From JBCBSK01 sp965250105 (GTDB lineage: Bacteria; Pseudomonadota; Alphaproteobacteria; Rhizobiales; Tepidamorphaceae), in assembly GCA_965250105.1 (NCBI GenBank), contig OZ252290.1:62001-126000 (forward strand): 64,000 nucleotides of DNA, written 5' to 3'. This document shows positions 32,710 through 42,791 of the stretch, in pieces (position 1 is the first letter of the stretch; each line of letters begins with the position of its first letter). The notes beneath the pieces are model-generated. The model did not search any database and was not told where the DNA came from. It was given only the letters and a program-made list of their open reading frames with translations. Made by a program: the position numbers and the translations under genes.

Positions 32710-33155
32710 GCCTTCTTCTCCCAACGTCCGCTGCCCGCCAATTGCCAGTAGGATACGTCATGGCCGGCGTCCTTGGCGTGCTTCCAGGCCTCGCGCGCCG
32801 CCGTCAGCGCCGCCTCGTCACGCCCGTCGAAGATCAGCATGGAGCGCTCATAGCCGTCGTAATCGGCGGCTTCCGCCCGGTCGACCAGGATCTGCGCCTC
32901 GGCCGCGTTCGGTGTCGCGGTCGTCGTGGTCAGCCAGATTGGCTGACTCTCGGCGCGCTCCTCGCCATCGGCCGCATGCGGCAGGAAGCCCGCCTCGTCA
33001 TGGGTCCACAGATGGTCGTCGAGCGCCTGCACGCGTTCCGGGCTGCCGGCGCGCACAACCACCCGCCAGCCGCGCTCGCGGCAGCGCGTCAGCAGCGGCG
33101 GCAGCAGGGCTTCCAGGCTGCCGCGCTCGAAATGATAGAACCAGATCTCGGCCAT
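32706..33155 (-). CDS. holC: DNA polymerase III chi subunit
   Basis: A 149-residue clamp-loader accessory protein. It opens MAEIWFYHFERG, the family hallmark, and contains LLTRCRERGWRVVVRAG and LWTHDEAGFLPHA with QPIWLTTT later. Chi links the clamp loader to SSB and helps hand over primers during lagging-strand synthesis. The partner psi subunit (HolD) is not expected in alphaproteobacteria. pepA directly upstream is a familiar pairing; the stop overlaps the methyltransferase start by 4 bases. Confidence 0.93.
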   Translation of the reverse strand: MAEIWFYHFERGSLEALLPPLLTRCRERGWRVVVRAGSPERVQALDDHLWTHDEAGFLPHAADGEERAESQPIWLTTTTATPNAAEAQILVDRAEAADYDGYERSMLIFDGRDEAALTAAREAWKHAKDAGHDVSYWQLAGSGRWEKKA

Positions 33156-33179
33156 GTGCCTCCCGGTTCGCGCGCCGCG

Positions 33180-34730
33180 TCAGCGCCGGCCGCCCTCATG
33201 GACATCGGCGACATAGCGGTCGAGCAGCCGCACGCCGAAGCCCGACCCCCAGCTTTCATTGATATCGGATTTCGGCGATCCCATTCCCGTGCCCGCGATG
33301 TCGAGATGGGCCCAGGGCGTGTCGCCGACGAAACGCTGCAGGAACTGCGCCGCCGTGATCGAGCCGGCCCAGCGTCCGCCGGTGTTCTTCATGTCGGCGA
33401 ATTTCGAGTCGATCAGCTTGTCATAGGGCTTGCCGAGCGGCATGCGCCAGACAAGATCGCCGGTCGTCTCGCCCGCCGTCGTGAGCTCGGTGGCCAGATT
33501 GTCGGAATTGCTGAACAGCCCGGCATGGTGATGGCCGAGCGCGACGATGATCGCGCCGGTCAGCGTGGCGAGATCAATCACCGCCTGGGGTTCATAGGTC
33601 TTGATGACGTAATGCAGCGCGTCGGCCAGAACGAGCCGGCCCTCGGCGTCGGTATTGATCACCTCGATGGTCTTGCCCGACATGGCGGTGACGATGTCGC
33701 CGGGGCGCTGGGCGCGGCCGTCGGGCATGTTCTCGACGAGGCCGACGACGCCGATGGCGTCGACCTTGGCCTTGCGGGCGGCCAGCGCATGCATCAGGCC
33801 GGCGACGCAGGCGGCACCCGCCATGTCGCCCTTCATATCTTCCATGCCGCCGGCCGGCTTGATCGAGATGCCGCCCGAATCGAAGATCACGCCCTTGCCG
33901 ACAAAGGCGACAGGCTTGGCGCCCTTCTTCTTGGTGCCCTTCCAGCGCATGACGACGAGGCGCGATTCGCGTTCCGACCCCTGGCCGACCGCCAGCAGCG
34001 CACCCATGCCGAGCTTCTTCATGTCGCGGTCGCCGAGAATGTCGACGGTGACGCCGAGATCCTCCAGCGCCTTGCAGCGCTCGGCGAATTCGACGGGCCC
34101 GAGCACGTTGGGCGGGTCGTTCACGAGATCACGCGCCAGATTGACCCCGTCGACCACCGCCTGGCGTCGGGCGAAGGCCTTTTTCGCGGCGCTCGCCTGG
34201 TCGGTGAGAACCGTGATCACCCGCGCGGCGCGCTTCTTGCGGCCCTTGGCCGGCTTGTCGTCATCCGTCTTGGTCTTGAACCGCTCATAGTTATAGCCGC
34301 GCAGTTCGAGGCCCGCGAGGATGAGCGCGATGCGCTCCGCGCTGTCAGGTGCCTCGGCGACCTCGGAGGCGTCTTCGCCTGTATCGGCCGCCACCGGTGC
34401 CGGACCGGCATCGAACAGGATGGCGGCGTCGGTCTTGCGGCCAATGGCCGCGGCAATGCGACCGCCGAGATCGGACAGAGCATGCTCGCGCGCCGGCAAC
34501 CCCTTGCCGATGCCGACCACGATGAGCCGCTCGAGGCCGCTATCGGCGGGAGCGAGCAGCGTCATCGACTGGTTTTCCGCGCCGGTGAACTCCGCCGCCT
34601 TGGCCGCGCGCGACAGGGTCTCGCCGCCGACTAGTTCGGCGGCATGGGCGCCGAGCGTGAGGTCGTCGCCGGCGAAAACGACGAGCGTGCCGTCCTGCGG
34701 TGGCTTGATTTCGGAAAAACGCACGGTCAT
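33180..34730 (-). CDS. pepA: Leucyl aminopeptidase
   Basis: A 516-residue M17 zinc aminopeptidase. The C-terminal catalytic domain has GKGVIFDSGGISIKPAGGMEDMKGDM with the metal-binding lysine and aspartates, and the signature NTDAEGRLVLADAL. The N-terminal macro-like domain begins VRFSEIKPP and contains an acidic/basic insertion around 135-175 (DTGEDASEVAE and later PAKGRKKRAA), which is longer than in E. coli PepA. It releases N-terminal Leu and other residues from peptides in the cytoplasm. ATG 34730 is the family start; the frame stays open far upstream without good sequence. Divergent from lptF across 288 bases that show no clear motif. Confidence 0.95.
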   Translation of the reverse strand: MTVRFSEIKPPQDGTLVVFAGDDLTLGAHAAELVGGETLSRAAKAAEFTGAENQSMTLLAPADSGLERLIVVGIGKGLPAREHALSDLGGRIAAAIGRKTDAAILFDAGPAPVAADTGEDASEVAEAPDSAERIALILAGLELRGYNYERFKTKTDDDKPAKGRKKRAARVITVLTDQASAAKKAFARRQAVVDGVNLARDLVNDPPNVLGPVEFAERCKALEDLGVTVDILGDRDMKKLGMGALLAVGQGSERESRLVVMRWKGTKKKGAKPVAFVGKGVIFDSGGISIKPAGGMEDMKGDMAGAACVAGLMHALAARKAKVDAIGVVGLVENMPDGRAQRPGDIVTAMSGKTIEVINTDAEGRLVLADALHYVIKTYEPQAVIDLATLTGAIIVALGHHHAGLFSNSDNLATELTTAGETTGDLVWRMPLGKPYDKLIDSKFADMKNTGGRWAGSITAAQFLQRFVGDTPWAHLDIAGTGMGSPKSDINESWGSGFGVRLLDRYVADVHEGGRR

Positions 34731-35018
34731 GAGGCTACTCCAAGGATTCCAAGGATATGGGCGGGGCACGTCTTTCCGGCATCTGATCGCCAGCGTGACG
34801 CCCCGGATACTCTCCGGTTGTGCCCGGGGGTATCGCCTGTCGCGGCCGATGACAAGCACGATCCGACGTGCCGGAACCAGATACGGGAAGCCGCGTCGCC
34901 GCCGTGCCGCCTTCGAGACCGATGCACATGACAGATCGGTCACATTCGTGCCATTTCGGTCTGGAATGCGGCACCGAACGGCATTTTCCAAGACGGGCAA
35001 AAGAGTTAGTCTGACCCG

Positions 35019-36248
35019 ATGGGATCCATCGAACGCTATATCTTCAGGCAGGCGGCGCAGACCTTCCTTCTGGCGCTGACCACGCTCGTCGCGCTCGCCT
35101 GGCTGACCAATGCGCTGAGACGCATGCGGCTGATGGTCAATGACGGGCAGACTTTGGGGCTCTTTCTCGAAGTCACCACCATGGCCATGCCGGCGCTGAT
35201 CGTCGTGATCGCGCCGGTCGCGCTGTCGATCGGCGTCGCCTACACGCTGAACCGGCTCAATGCCGATTCCGAACTCGTCGTCGTGACGGCGTCGGGTGCT
35301 GGCCGCTGGACCGTGATCAAGCCGCTTTTGCTGCTCGCGGTCCTGGTCTCGCTCGTCGTCGGCGGCCTGTCGGTCTTCGTCATGCCGGAAGCGACGCGGC
35401 ACTTGCGCAATATGATGACCGACGTCCGGGCCGACGTCATCTCGACCTTCCTGCGGGATGGCCGGTTCAACACGGTCGGGCAACTGACATTCCATATCCG
35501 CGAGACGACGCCGGACGGGACCCTGCTCGGCCTTCTGGTCAATGACGAACGCAGCCCCGACGCCTCGATGACCTATCTCGCCGAGCGTGGCCGGATCTTC
35601 GAGGACGGCGCCGGCGCCACCTATCTCGTGATGCAGGACGGCTATGTTCAGCGCCGCACGGGTGGGCCCGAAACGGTCACGCTCGTGTCATTTGACCGCT
35701 ACGCCTTCGACTTGTCAGGTCTCGGCGACCGATTCCGCAACATCAACTACCATCCGCGGGAGCGCTCCACCTTCGAACTGATCGATCCCGATGAGAGCGA
35801 GAGCTTCTACTGGCGCAACCAACTGGCTTTCCGGTCGGAACTGCACGAACGCTTCTCGGCGGCGCTTTATCCGATTGCGTTTACCATGATCGCACTTTCC
35901 ACGGTCGGATTCGCGCGGACAACGCGCGATCAACGCGGTCGTGCCATTTTGTTAGCCATTGTTCTGATCTTTAGCTTGCGCATGGCCGGCTTCAGCATGT
36001 TCAACCTGCATAAATCCGATCCCGCCGCGATCATCGGCGTTTATGGCATACCGCTGGCGGCGATCGGATTGGCGACGCTCGCGGCCTTCGGGGTCGGCCG
36101 GTCGGTCTATGCGAAATGGAGGCTGCCGCCCCTGCCCGCGCCCGTGATTAGCCTGTTCGATCAACTGCGTGAGCGTCTGCGACGCCTGCCAAACGGCACG
36201 CCCAAGGGCGCGCTCGCCGACAGCGGCGGCGGCCGGAGTGCCGCATGA
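35019..36248 (+). CDS. lptF: LPS export ABC transporter permease LptF
   Basis: A 409-residue YjgP/YjgQ-family permease, one of two membrane subunits of the LptB2FG complex that extracts LPS from the inner membrane. It begins MGSIERYIFRQAAQTFL, has three N-terminal membrane helices (about 15-120), a periplasmic beta-jellyroll domain (about 130-265) with FHIRETTPDG, and three C-terminal helices (about 275-375). The stop overlaps the lptG start by ATGA, so translation is coupled. The ATPase LptB and bridge proteins LptA/C are not in this window. Confidence 0.95.
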   Translation: MGSIERYIFRQAAQTFLLALTTLVALAWLTNALRRMRLMVNDGQTLGLFLEVTTMAMPALIVVIAPVALSIGVAYTLNRLNADSELVVVTASGAGRWTVIKPLLLLAVLVSLVVGGLSVFVMPEATRHLRNMMTDVRADVISTFLRDGRFNTVGQLTFHIRETTPDGTLLGLLVNDERSPDASMTYLAERGRIFEDGAGATYLVMQDGYVQRRTGGPETVTLVSFDRYAFDLSGLGDRFRNINYHPRERSTFELIDPDESESFYWRNQLAFRSELHERFSAALYPIAFTMIALSTVGFARTTRDQRGRAILLAIVLIFSLRMAGFSMFNLHKSDPAAIIGVYGIPLAAIGLATLAAFGVGRSVYAKWRLPPLPAPVISLFDQLRERLRRLPNGTPKGALADSGGGRSAA

Positions 36249-37321
36249 TCGCCCATGGCCAGATCTGGCGCTATGTCGGCCGCCGCTTCCTCGTCTCCTT
36301 CCTCGGGGTGACGGGCCTGGTCGTGACGCTGATCTTCTTCGTCGAGATGCTGGAAAACCTGCGCCGGGTCGGCAATGTCGAAGCGCCGATCTGGGTCGCG
36401 GTCATGATCACCGGCCTGCGCCTGCCCTGGCTGTCGGAACAGGTCCTGCCCTTCGCGATCCTGCTGGCAGCCATGGCGACGTTCCTGACGCTGAGCCGAA
36501 GCCTCGAACTTGTCGTCATCCGCGCGTCCGGCCTCTCGGTCTGGCAGTTCATCGCGCCCGTGATGATCGTCGCGTTCACGATCGGCGCCCTGGCGACGGC
36601 GGTCTATAATCCCGTCGCGGCTCAGCTTCTCGAACGCCACCAGCTCGCTTTCGCCGAATGGTTCAATGGCGGCCAGGGCCGAGGCGACGCCTGGCTGCGG
36701 CAGAATGGCGAAGGCGGCAGCTCGGTCTTCTATGCCGGCGGCGCTTCGTCCTCGGGCGAGGAGCTGACCCGGGTGACCGCCTATCTGTTCGATGAGACCG
36801 GCGCCTTCACGCAGCGGATCGAGGCTGAGAAGGCCCGGCTCGAACCGGGCCAGTGGCAGCTTCTGAACGCGCATATCCTGGAGACCGGCAGCGAACCGGT
36901 TCCGGCCGCGAGCGTCACCGTCAGCACCTATCTCAACGCCGCCCAGGTCCGCGAGAATCTCGCCAATGCGGAGACGATCGGCTTCTGGCGGCTTGCCGGC
37001 TATATCGACATCGCCAAGCGCTCGGGGCTCAATGCGACGCCGCTTCAACTGCAATTTCACTCCTTGCTGTCTCAACCCATCCTGTTCATGGCCATGGCCT
37101 TGATCGCAGGGACGTTTTCGCTGCGATTGTTTCGTTACGGCAACATTGGACGCATGATTCTGGGTGGCATCGGGACCGGGTTTTTGCTTTATGTCGGTCT
37201 CAAGCTGACGGGGGATCTCGGCGCAGCGGGCTTCCTGGCGCCCAGTCTTTCGGCATGGACGCCAGGACTAGTGACGCTTCTGCTCGGGGGCACATTGCTT
37301 TTGTTTCAGGAAGACGGCTGA
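36245..37321 (+). CDS. lptG: LPS export ABC transporter permease LptG
   Basis: A 358-residue YjgP/YjgQ permease that partners LptF in the LPS extraction complex. It starts MIAHGQIWRYVGRRFL, has membrane helices at about 12-110, a periplasmic domain (about 120-250) and three C-terminal helices; LLSQPILFMAMALIAGTFSLR matches the conserved helix-5 region. It overlaps lptF by four bases, and lptD starts two bases after its stop, so lptF-lptG-lptD is one unit. Confidence 0.95.
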   Translation: MIAHGQIWRYVGRRFLVSFLGVTGLVVTLIFFVEMLENLRRVGNVEAPIWVAVMITGLRLPWLSEQVLPFAILLAAMATFLTLSRSLELVVIRASGLSVWQFIAPVMIVAFTIGALATAVYNPVAAQLLERHQLAFAEWFNGGQGRGDAWLRQNGEGGSSVFYAGGASSSGEELTRVTAYLFDETGAFTQRIEAEKARLEPGQWQLLNAHILETGSEPVPAASVTVSTYLNAAQVRENLANAETIGFWRLAGYIDIAKRSGLNATPLQLQFHSLLSQPILFMAMALIAGTFSLRLFRYGNIGRMILGGIGTGFLLYVGLKLTGDLGAAGFLAPSLSAWTPGLVTLLLGGTLLLFQEDG

Positions 37322-37323
37322 CA

Positions 37324-39756
37324 ATGGCGCGCAACAAAAGACGGGCGAACGCTCTCGCGCCGGCGCGCTTGAGGTCGACGGCGAGCGCGGCCGCTCTGGC
37401 GCTCGCCGCCGGGCTCGTCCTGCCGCAGGCCGTTCATGCCCAAGAGACGTCGACGCCATCACTCGTCGAATCGACGGTGACCGACCAGATCGTCGGCGAC
37501 AATCCCGATGCCCAGCTTCTCCTCGAAGCGGACCAGCTCATCTATGATTTCGACGAGGAAGTCGTCACCGCCGCCGGCAATGTGCAGATCTATTACGAAG
37601 GCACCACGATCGAGGCCGATCAGGTCCGCTACGATCAGGCCACCGCGCGCGTTCTGGCCTTCGGTCGCGTCAAGGTGGTGCAGCCCGACGGCAACATCAT
37701 CTATGCCGAACAGGTCGAGCTGACCGATGATCTGCGCGATGGCTTCATCGAATCGCTGGTCGTGCTTGGCAGCGACGAAACCCGTTTCGTGGCGGCCAGC
37801 GCCGAACGCCGCGACGGCGACGTCACCATTTTCCAGGACGGCGCCTATACCGCCTGTCCGTCCTGCGAGAACGATCCCGACAAACCGCCGACCTGGCAGG
37901 TGCGTGCCAAGCGCATCATCTACAATCAGCGCGAAAAGGTCGTGCAATACGAGGATGCCGTTTTCGAATTCCTCGGCGTGCCGATCGCCTATGTCCCGGT
38001 CTTCTTCCATGCCGACCCGACGGCTGGGCGGCGTTCGGGCCTGTTGCGGCCGACGCTGATCTTTTCCGAGGAACTCGGTTTCGGCGCGTCGATCCCCTAT
38101 TACTTCAATCTGGCGCCGAATTACGATCTCACGGTCACCGGCACCGGGCTGACCAATCAGGGCTTTCTCGGCGAGGCCGAATTCCGCCACCGCCTGGAGC
38201 GTGGCAGCTATATCGTGCGTGGCGCGGCGATCCACCAGCTTGATCCCGAAGCTTTCGCAACACCGACCATCAACGACGACGAGCCGGGCAATCGCGAGTT
38301 TCGCGGCGCTCTGCAGACCGCCGGCCTGTTCCGCATCAACGAATTCTGGACCTGGGGCTTCGAAGGCAATCTGGTCACCGACCGGACCTTTCTCAGGACC
38401 TATGAGCTGACCGATGACCGCGAGCTGAAATCGGAGCTGTTCCTGACGGGCCTGTCGACACGCAACTATTTCGACCTGCGCGGCGTGTTCTATCAGCCGC
38501 TGTTCCGCGACGAATTGCAGGAACAGCAGGGCGTTATCCATCCGAGCCTCGATCACAACTATGTCGTCGGCACGCCGGTTCTCGGCGGCACCGTGCAGAT
38601 CGACACCAACCTTCTCAGCCTGACCCGGGCGGACGTCGATTTCGACACGATCTCGCTCAATCAAGGTGCTGGTTTCTGCAACGATCCGGATAATGTCACC
38701 ACGACCGACTGCGTCTTGCGCGGTTTCGAAGGCAATGTGACGCGCCTGACCAGCGAAATGACCTGGCGGCGCACCCTGGTCGGCCCTCTGGGGCAGCTGA
38801 TCACGCCGCGCCTCAGCGCGCGGGGCGATCTCTACACCGTCGATGTGGAAGACCCGTTCGCCAACTATACCGGCCCTGGGTCGGCGCCTGATTTCAACGA
38901 TTTCCTCGAAACCGGCAGCCGCGACAGCGGGCGGGGCATGGTCTCGGCCGGTTTCGACTGGCGCTGGCCGTTCATGAACGCGACATCGCGCGGCATTCAC
39001 ACGATCGAGCCGATCGTCCAGGTGATCGCGCGTCCCGATGCCACCGACAATGACAGCCTGCCGAATTCCGACGCCCAGAGCTTCGTCTTCGACGACACCA
39101 ATCTGTTCGACTGGGACAAGTTCTCAGGTTACGACCTGATCGAGGGCGGAACGCGCGCCAATGTCGGTATCCGCTATGGCTTTTCCTCGCTGTCTGGGTT
39201 TAATGTCCAGGCGCTGATCGGCCAATCCTATCAGCTGGCCGGCGAGAACCCCTTCGCCGACGGCACCGGTCTCGAAGACGATGCCTCGGATTATGTGGCG
39301 AGCCTGATCGTTGCGCCGACGGTGAACTTCTCGACCACGACACGGTTGCGCCTCGACGAGGAGGATTTCTCGCTCGAACGGCTTGAAATCGATGCCCGTC
39401 ATACGACCGAACGCACCGCCGCCACGCTCGCCTATGTCATGCGCGCCGCGCAGCCGGAACTCGGCTTCGGCGACGACCGCGAGGAGATCGGTGCCGCCGC
39501 CTCGCTGCGGCTCGACGACCACTGGCGGGTCTTCGGACGCGGATCCTTCGACCTCGAGGAAGGCGAGCCGATCAAGGCCGGCCTCGGCATTTCCTGGGCC
39601 GACGAGTGCTTCGAGATCACCGTCGCCTATGACCAGAGTTTCGTGCCGGACGGCGATCTTGTTGACGGGGATCAGCGCATCACCTTCAATCTCAAGTTAA
39701 GAACCCTCGGCGAGACCGGCTTCAACTTCGACACCGACGGTTTGTCCTCGGAGTAG
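37324..39756 (+). CDS. lptD: LPS assembly protein LptD
   Basis: An 810-residue outer-membrane beta-barrel that inserts LPS in the outer leaflet together with LptE. A signal peptide ends near residue 40 (VHAQ). The OstA/LptA-like jellyroll (about 65-240) contains LEADQLIYDFDEEVVTAAGNVQIYY-type repeats and the AGRRSGLLRPT boundary, and the barrel follows. Cysteines occur as a CPSC pair (near 178-181), at FCNDP and DCVLRG, and in DECFE near the C-terminus; these could form the inter-domain disulfides that LptD needs. The DsbA-like and BepA-like proteins at 11-13 kb would be natural helpers. Start ATG 37324 follows lptG by two bases. Confidence 0.94.
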   Translation: MARNKRRANALAPARLRSTASAAALALAAGLVLPQAVHAQETSTPSLVESTVTDQIVGDNPDAQLLLEADQLIYDFDEEVVTAAGNVQIYYEGTTIEADQVRYDQATARVLAFGRVKVVQPDGNIIYAEQVELTDDLRDGFIESLVVLGSDETRFVAASAERRDGDVTIFQDGAYTACPSCENDPDKPPTWQVRAKRIIYNQREKVVQYEDAVFEFLGVPIAYVPVFFHADPTAGRRSGLLRPTLIFSEELGFGASIPYYFNLAPNYDLTVTGTGLTNQGFLGEAEFRHRLERGSYIVRGAAIHQLDPEAFATPTINDDEPGNREFRGALQTAGLFRINEFWTWGFEGNLVTDRTFLRTYELTDDRELKSELFLTGLSTRNYFDLRGVFYQPLFRDELQEQQGVIHPSLDHNYVVGTPVLGGTVQIDTNLLSLTRADVDFDTISLNQGAGFCNDPDNVTTTDCVLRGFEGNVTRLTSEMTWRRTLVGPLGQLITPRLSARGDLYTVDVEDPFANYTGPGSAPDFNDFLETGSRDSGRGMVSAGFDWRWPFMNATSRGIHTIEPIVQVIARPDATDNDSLPNSDAQSFVFDDTNLFDWDKFSGYDLIEGGTRANVGIRYGFSSLSGFNVQALIGQSYQLAGENPFADGTGLEDDASDYVASLIVAPTVNFSTTTRLRLDEEDFSLERLEIDARHTTERTAATLAYVMRAAQPELGFGDDREEIGAAASLRLDDHWRVFGRGSFDLEEGEPIKAGLGISWADECFEITVAYDQSFVPDGDLVDGDQRITFNLKLRTLGETGFNFDTDGLSSE

Positions 39757-39783
39757 CCATAATTCTGGTGTGATGCTGTCATC

Positions 39784-40758
39784 ATGACGATCGGACGCGA
39801 CATCGCTGCCATCCCCCGGAACGGGCCAGACACCTGCCTTGCCCACAAGCTCGCGCTGGCGGCCTCTCTCATCATCCTGACCCTATTCGTCATCGGGCTT
39901 CAGACGCCCGCGCACGGGCAGACCCGTATCGAGGCGTTGGTCAACAACAATCCGATCACCTCCTTCGACGTCCAGCAGCGCGCCCGCCTCATCGAGGTGA
40001 CCGGCGGGATCGGACGCCCACGCGCCCAGCAGATGGCGCTTCAAGAACTGGTCGACGAGGAATTGCAGCTCGGCGAAGCGCGCCGGCTCGGGATTTCGGT
40101 GTCCGATTCGGAGGTCAACGAACGGCTCGGTGGCATGGCGAGCCGGGTCAATATGAGCCTTTCCGGCCTGACCCAGGCCTTCGGCCAGATGGGGGTCGAT
40201 ATCGACACCTTGCGCCGGCGCATTCGCGCCGACCTTGCCTGGGGCCAGATCGTGCGCCGCCAGTTCCGCCAGGAAGTACGGGTGCGCGAGCAGGACGTCC
40301 TGATGGCGCTCGAGGAACGCGAAAATCGCGGCATGGAAACGACCACCGAGTTCAATCTGCAGCAGGTGGTGTTCTTCACGGTCCGCGGCACGACGACCGC
40401 GCAGGGCCGTGCCAATGCCGAAACTTTCCGCAGCCGCTTCACCGGCTGCGAGAGCACGCCGGCGATTGTCGCCGAACTATCGGGTGGAGCCTTCAAGAAT
40501 ATTGGCCGCTCCGTCCTCGAAGAACTCAACGAACCCATCCGATCGGCCGTCGTCGACGTGCCGTCCGGCGGCACCAGCGCGCCCATCGTTGGCGACGAGT
40601 CCGTCACCGTCTTCGCGGTGTGCAGTCGGCGCGAGATCGAGGATGACGGCGTCGCGCGCGCCGAGATCCAAAGCGAACTCCTCAATGAAGAAGGTCAGCG
40701 CCTGGCGCGCCGGCTCCTTATGGACGTGCGCCAACGGTCCACCATTGAATATCGCTGA
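39784..40758 (+). CDS. surA: SurA-like periplasmic chaperone/peptidyl-prolyl isomerase
   Basis: A 324-residue exported protein. A signal peptide (hydrophobic about 22-40, ending AHGQ) is followed by the SurA N-terminal domain: IEALVNNNPITSFDVQQRARLI, then LQELVDEELQLGEARRLGISVS and QFRQEVRVREQDV. The PPIase (parvulin) region from about 185 is short and divergent, with FNLQQVVFFT, two cysteines (in GCEST and AVCSRRE) and little of the catalytic signature, so isomerase activity is doubtful. Chaperoning outer-membrane proteins such as LptD fits its place directly after lptD. The gene overlaps the pdxA start. Confidence 0.88.
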   Translation: MTIGRDIAAIPRNGPDTCLAHKLALAASLIILTLFVIGLQTPAHGQTRIEALVNNNPITSFDVQQRARLIEVTGGIGRPRAQQMALQELVDEELQLGEARRLGISVSDSEVNERLGGMASRVNMSLSGLTQAFGQMGVDIDTLRRRIRADLAWGQIVRRQFRQEVRVREQDVLMALEERENRGMETTTEFNLQQVVFFTVRGTTTAQGRANAETFRSRFTGCESTPAIVAELSGGAFKNIGRSVLEELNEPIRSAVVDVPSGGTSAPIVGDESVTVFAVCSRREIEDDGVARAEIQSELLNEEGQRLARRLLMDVRQRSTIEYR

Positions 40759-41824
40759 CCCAACGCCCAAACGGCCTCTTACACGGGACAAACGGCCGCT
40801 CGCGGTCTCGATGGGCGAGCCGGCCGGGATTGGCCCGGAACTGATCCTCAAGGCCTGGCAGGACCGGGCGAGCCGATCCTTGCCGAGCTTCGTTGTCTTC
40901 GGCTCGGGCGCCATCCTGACGGAACGCGCCCGCCGCCTCGGCATGGACGTGCCGATCCACGTCAGCCCGGTCGATAATGTCGGACAGGCCATGGATCGGG
41001 CCCGCGACGCTCTGGCGGTCGTCGATGTCCAGCCGGAAGCGGCCGTCACCGATACGCCCGGCCGTCCGACGCCAGATACGGCCATGCTGACGATCGCCGC
41101 GATCGAACAGGCGGTTCGCGCCGTCCATGACGGCGCCATGCGCGCCATGGTCACCTGCCCGATCCAGAAGGAGACCCTCTATCACGCGGGCTTCGACCAT
41201 CCCGGCCATACCGAATATCTAGGCGCGCTCGCCGAAGACTTGTGGGGGGAGCCCGCCGAACCCGTCATGATGTTGGCGAGCGATGAACTGCGGACCGTGC
41301 CCGCCACGGTGCATATCCCGCTCGCCGAGGTGCCCCGAGCCCTCACCGCCGACCGCTTGCTCGCCGTCATGACCGTCGTGCACCGCGATCTCGTCTCTCG
41401 CTTCGGTCTGGCCGCGCCACGGCTCGCGATCTGCGGCCTCAACCCGCATGCCGGCGAAGGCGGCACGATCGGCACCGAGGACGGTGACATCATCCGGCCG
41501 GCCATCGACCGGGCCGTCGCGCACGGCATCGATGCCACAGGCCCCTTCCCCGCCGACACGCTGTTTCACGCGCGCGCGCGGCGCGGCTACGACGCCGTCA
41601 TCGCCATGTATCACGATCAGGCACTCATCCCGATCAAGACCATCGCCTTCGACGAAGCCGTCAATGTCACGCTCGGCCTGCCCTTCATGCGCACCTCGCC
41701 CGACCACGGCACGGCACTCGACATCGCCGGCACCGGCCGCGCCGATCCGTCGAGCTTCCTGGCGGCGCTGGCGCTCGCCGACCGGCTGACGCGGGAAGAG
41801 ACCGCCGTCAAGACCACGTCATGA
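40745..41824 (+). CDS. pdxA: 4-hydroxythreonine-4-phosphate dehydrogenase
   Basis: A 359-residue enzyme of pyridoxal 5'-phosphate synthesis that oxidises 4-phosphohydroxythreonine with NAD(P) and a divalent metal. Family motifs are AVSMGEPAGIGPE near the N-terminus, TCPIQKETLYHAGFDHPGHTEYLG, GLNPHAGEGGTIG, ARRGYDAVIAMYHDQALIP and FMRTSPDHGTALDIAG near the end. The likely start is TTG at 40745, overlapping the surA stop by 14 bases; the only ATGs in frame are 40685 (deep inside surA) or the one inside the conserved motif. The stop overlaps rsmA by ATGA. Confidence 0.9.
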   Translation: MNIADPTPKRPLTRDKRPLAVSMGEPAGIGPELILKAWQDRASRSLPSFVVFGSGAILTERARRLGMDVPIHVSPVDNVGQAMDRARDALAVVDVQPEAAVTDTPGRPTPDTAMLTIAAIEQAVRAVHDGAMRAMVTCPIQKETLYHAGFDHPGHTEYLGALAEDLWGEPAEPVMMLASDELRTVPATVHIPLAEVPRALTADRLLAVMTVVHRDLVSRFGLAAPRLAICGLNPHAGEGGTIGTEDGDIIRPAIDRAVAHGIDATGPFPADTLFHARARRGYDAVIAMYHDQALIPIKTIAFDEAVNVTLGLPFMRTSPDHGTALDIAGTGRADPSSFLAALALADRLTREETAVKTTS

Positions 41825-42672
41825 CTGCGGTCGCTGCCCTCCCACCCTTGTCGGATGCCCTGCGCGCGGCCGGGATCGACGCCAGGCGATCGCTCGGTCA
41901 GAATTTCCTGCTCGATCTCAACCTGACGCGGAAGATCGCCCGCGCGACGGGCCCGCTCGACGGCGCGACCGTCGTCGAGATCGGCCCCGGCCCCGGCGGT
42001 CTGACGCGGGCGCTGTTTCTCGAAGGCGCGCGCCGGGTCGTCGCGGTCGAGCGCGACGACCGCTTCCGGCCGCTTCTCGACGATATCCGCCATGCGGCGG
42101 GCGGCGCGCTCGATATCGTCCAGGCCGATGCGTTGACCGTCGACTGGCCTGCCCTGACGATGGGCGAGCCGGTTCGGCTGATCGCCAACCTGCCCTACAA
42201 CATCGCGACCGAACTCCTCACCACCTGGCTCGAAACGGAGCCTTGGCCGTCCTGGTTCAGCCACGCAGCACTGATGTTTCAGCGCGAGGTGGCCGACCGC
42301 ATCGTCGCCGGACCGGACGACAAGGCCTATGGCCGGCTGTCGGTGCTCGCGGGATGGCGTGCTCACGCCCATAAAGCCTTCGACGTGCCGCCCGACGCCT
42401 TCGTGCCCAAGCCGAAAGTGGTCTCGACCGTCGTCGTGCTGACGCCCAAGGATGTCGGCCGGGACGCGCCTTCACCCGTCGCCATGCGGCAGGTCACGGC
42501 GGCGGCCTTCGGGCAGCGGCGCAAGATGCTGCGGTCGAGCCTCAGACCCATCTTCCACGACCCGGCGGCCGTGCTGGCCGATCTCGCTATCGCCGAGACC
42601 GCCCGCGCCGAGGATCTGCCGGTCGACGCCTATATCGCCCTCGCCAGACGCTATCTGTCCGACCGTGACTAA
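41821..42672 (+). CDS. rsmA: 16S rRNA (adenine1518-N6/adenine1519-N6)-dimethyltransferase
   Basis: A 283-residue KsgA/Dim1-family enzyme that dimethylates the two adenines of 16S rRNA helix 45. It shows RRSLGQNFLLDLNLTRKIA, the SAM motif VVEIGPGPGGLTRALF, and the NLPYN catalytic motif (about 122-126), with PPDAFVPKPKVVSTVV after the core. The C-terminal helical domain is complete. It closes the lptFGD-surA-pdxA-rsmA unit and starts within the pdxA stop (ATGA). The next gene, an amidase, starts 119 bases later with its own ribosome-binding site. Confidence 0.96.
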   Translation: MTAVAALPPLSDALRAAGIDARRSLGQNFLLDLNLTRKIARATGPLDGATVVEIGPGPGGLTRALFLEGARRVVAVERDDRFRPLLDDIRHAAGGALDIVQADALTVDWPALTMGEPVRLIANLPYNIATELLTTWLETEPWPSWFSHAALMFQREVADRIVAGPDDKAYGRLSVLAGWRAHAHKAFDVPPDAFVPKPKVVSTVVVLTPKDVGRDAPSPVAMRQVTAAAFGQRRKMLRSSLRPIFHDPAAVLADLAIAETARAEDLPVDAYIALARRYLSDRD

Positions 42673-42791
42673 CCGTTACCGGCCGGGCATGTCACGGAGG
42701 CGACCTTATACATCGCTACCTTTCTCGCCAGTGTTGGCTAGCAGCACGGCCCGGCGGCGGATCACTGGGCCGGCATCGAAGAGGCGGCGCG

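Noticed and set aside
37459..39000. A 513-codon open frame opposite lptD
   Set aside because: Antisense shadow; composition typical of high-GC third-position bias, no domain seen.
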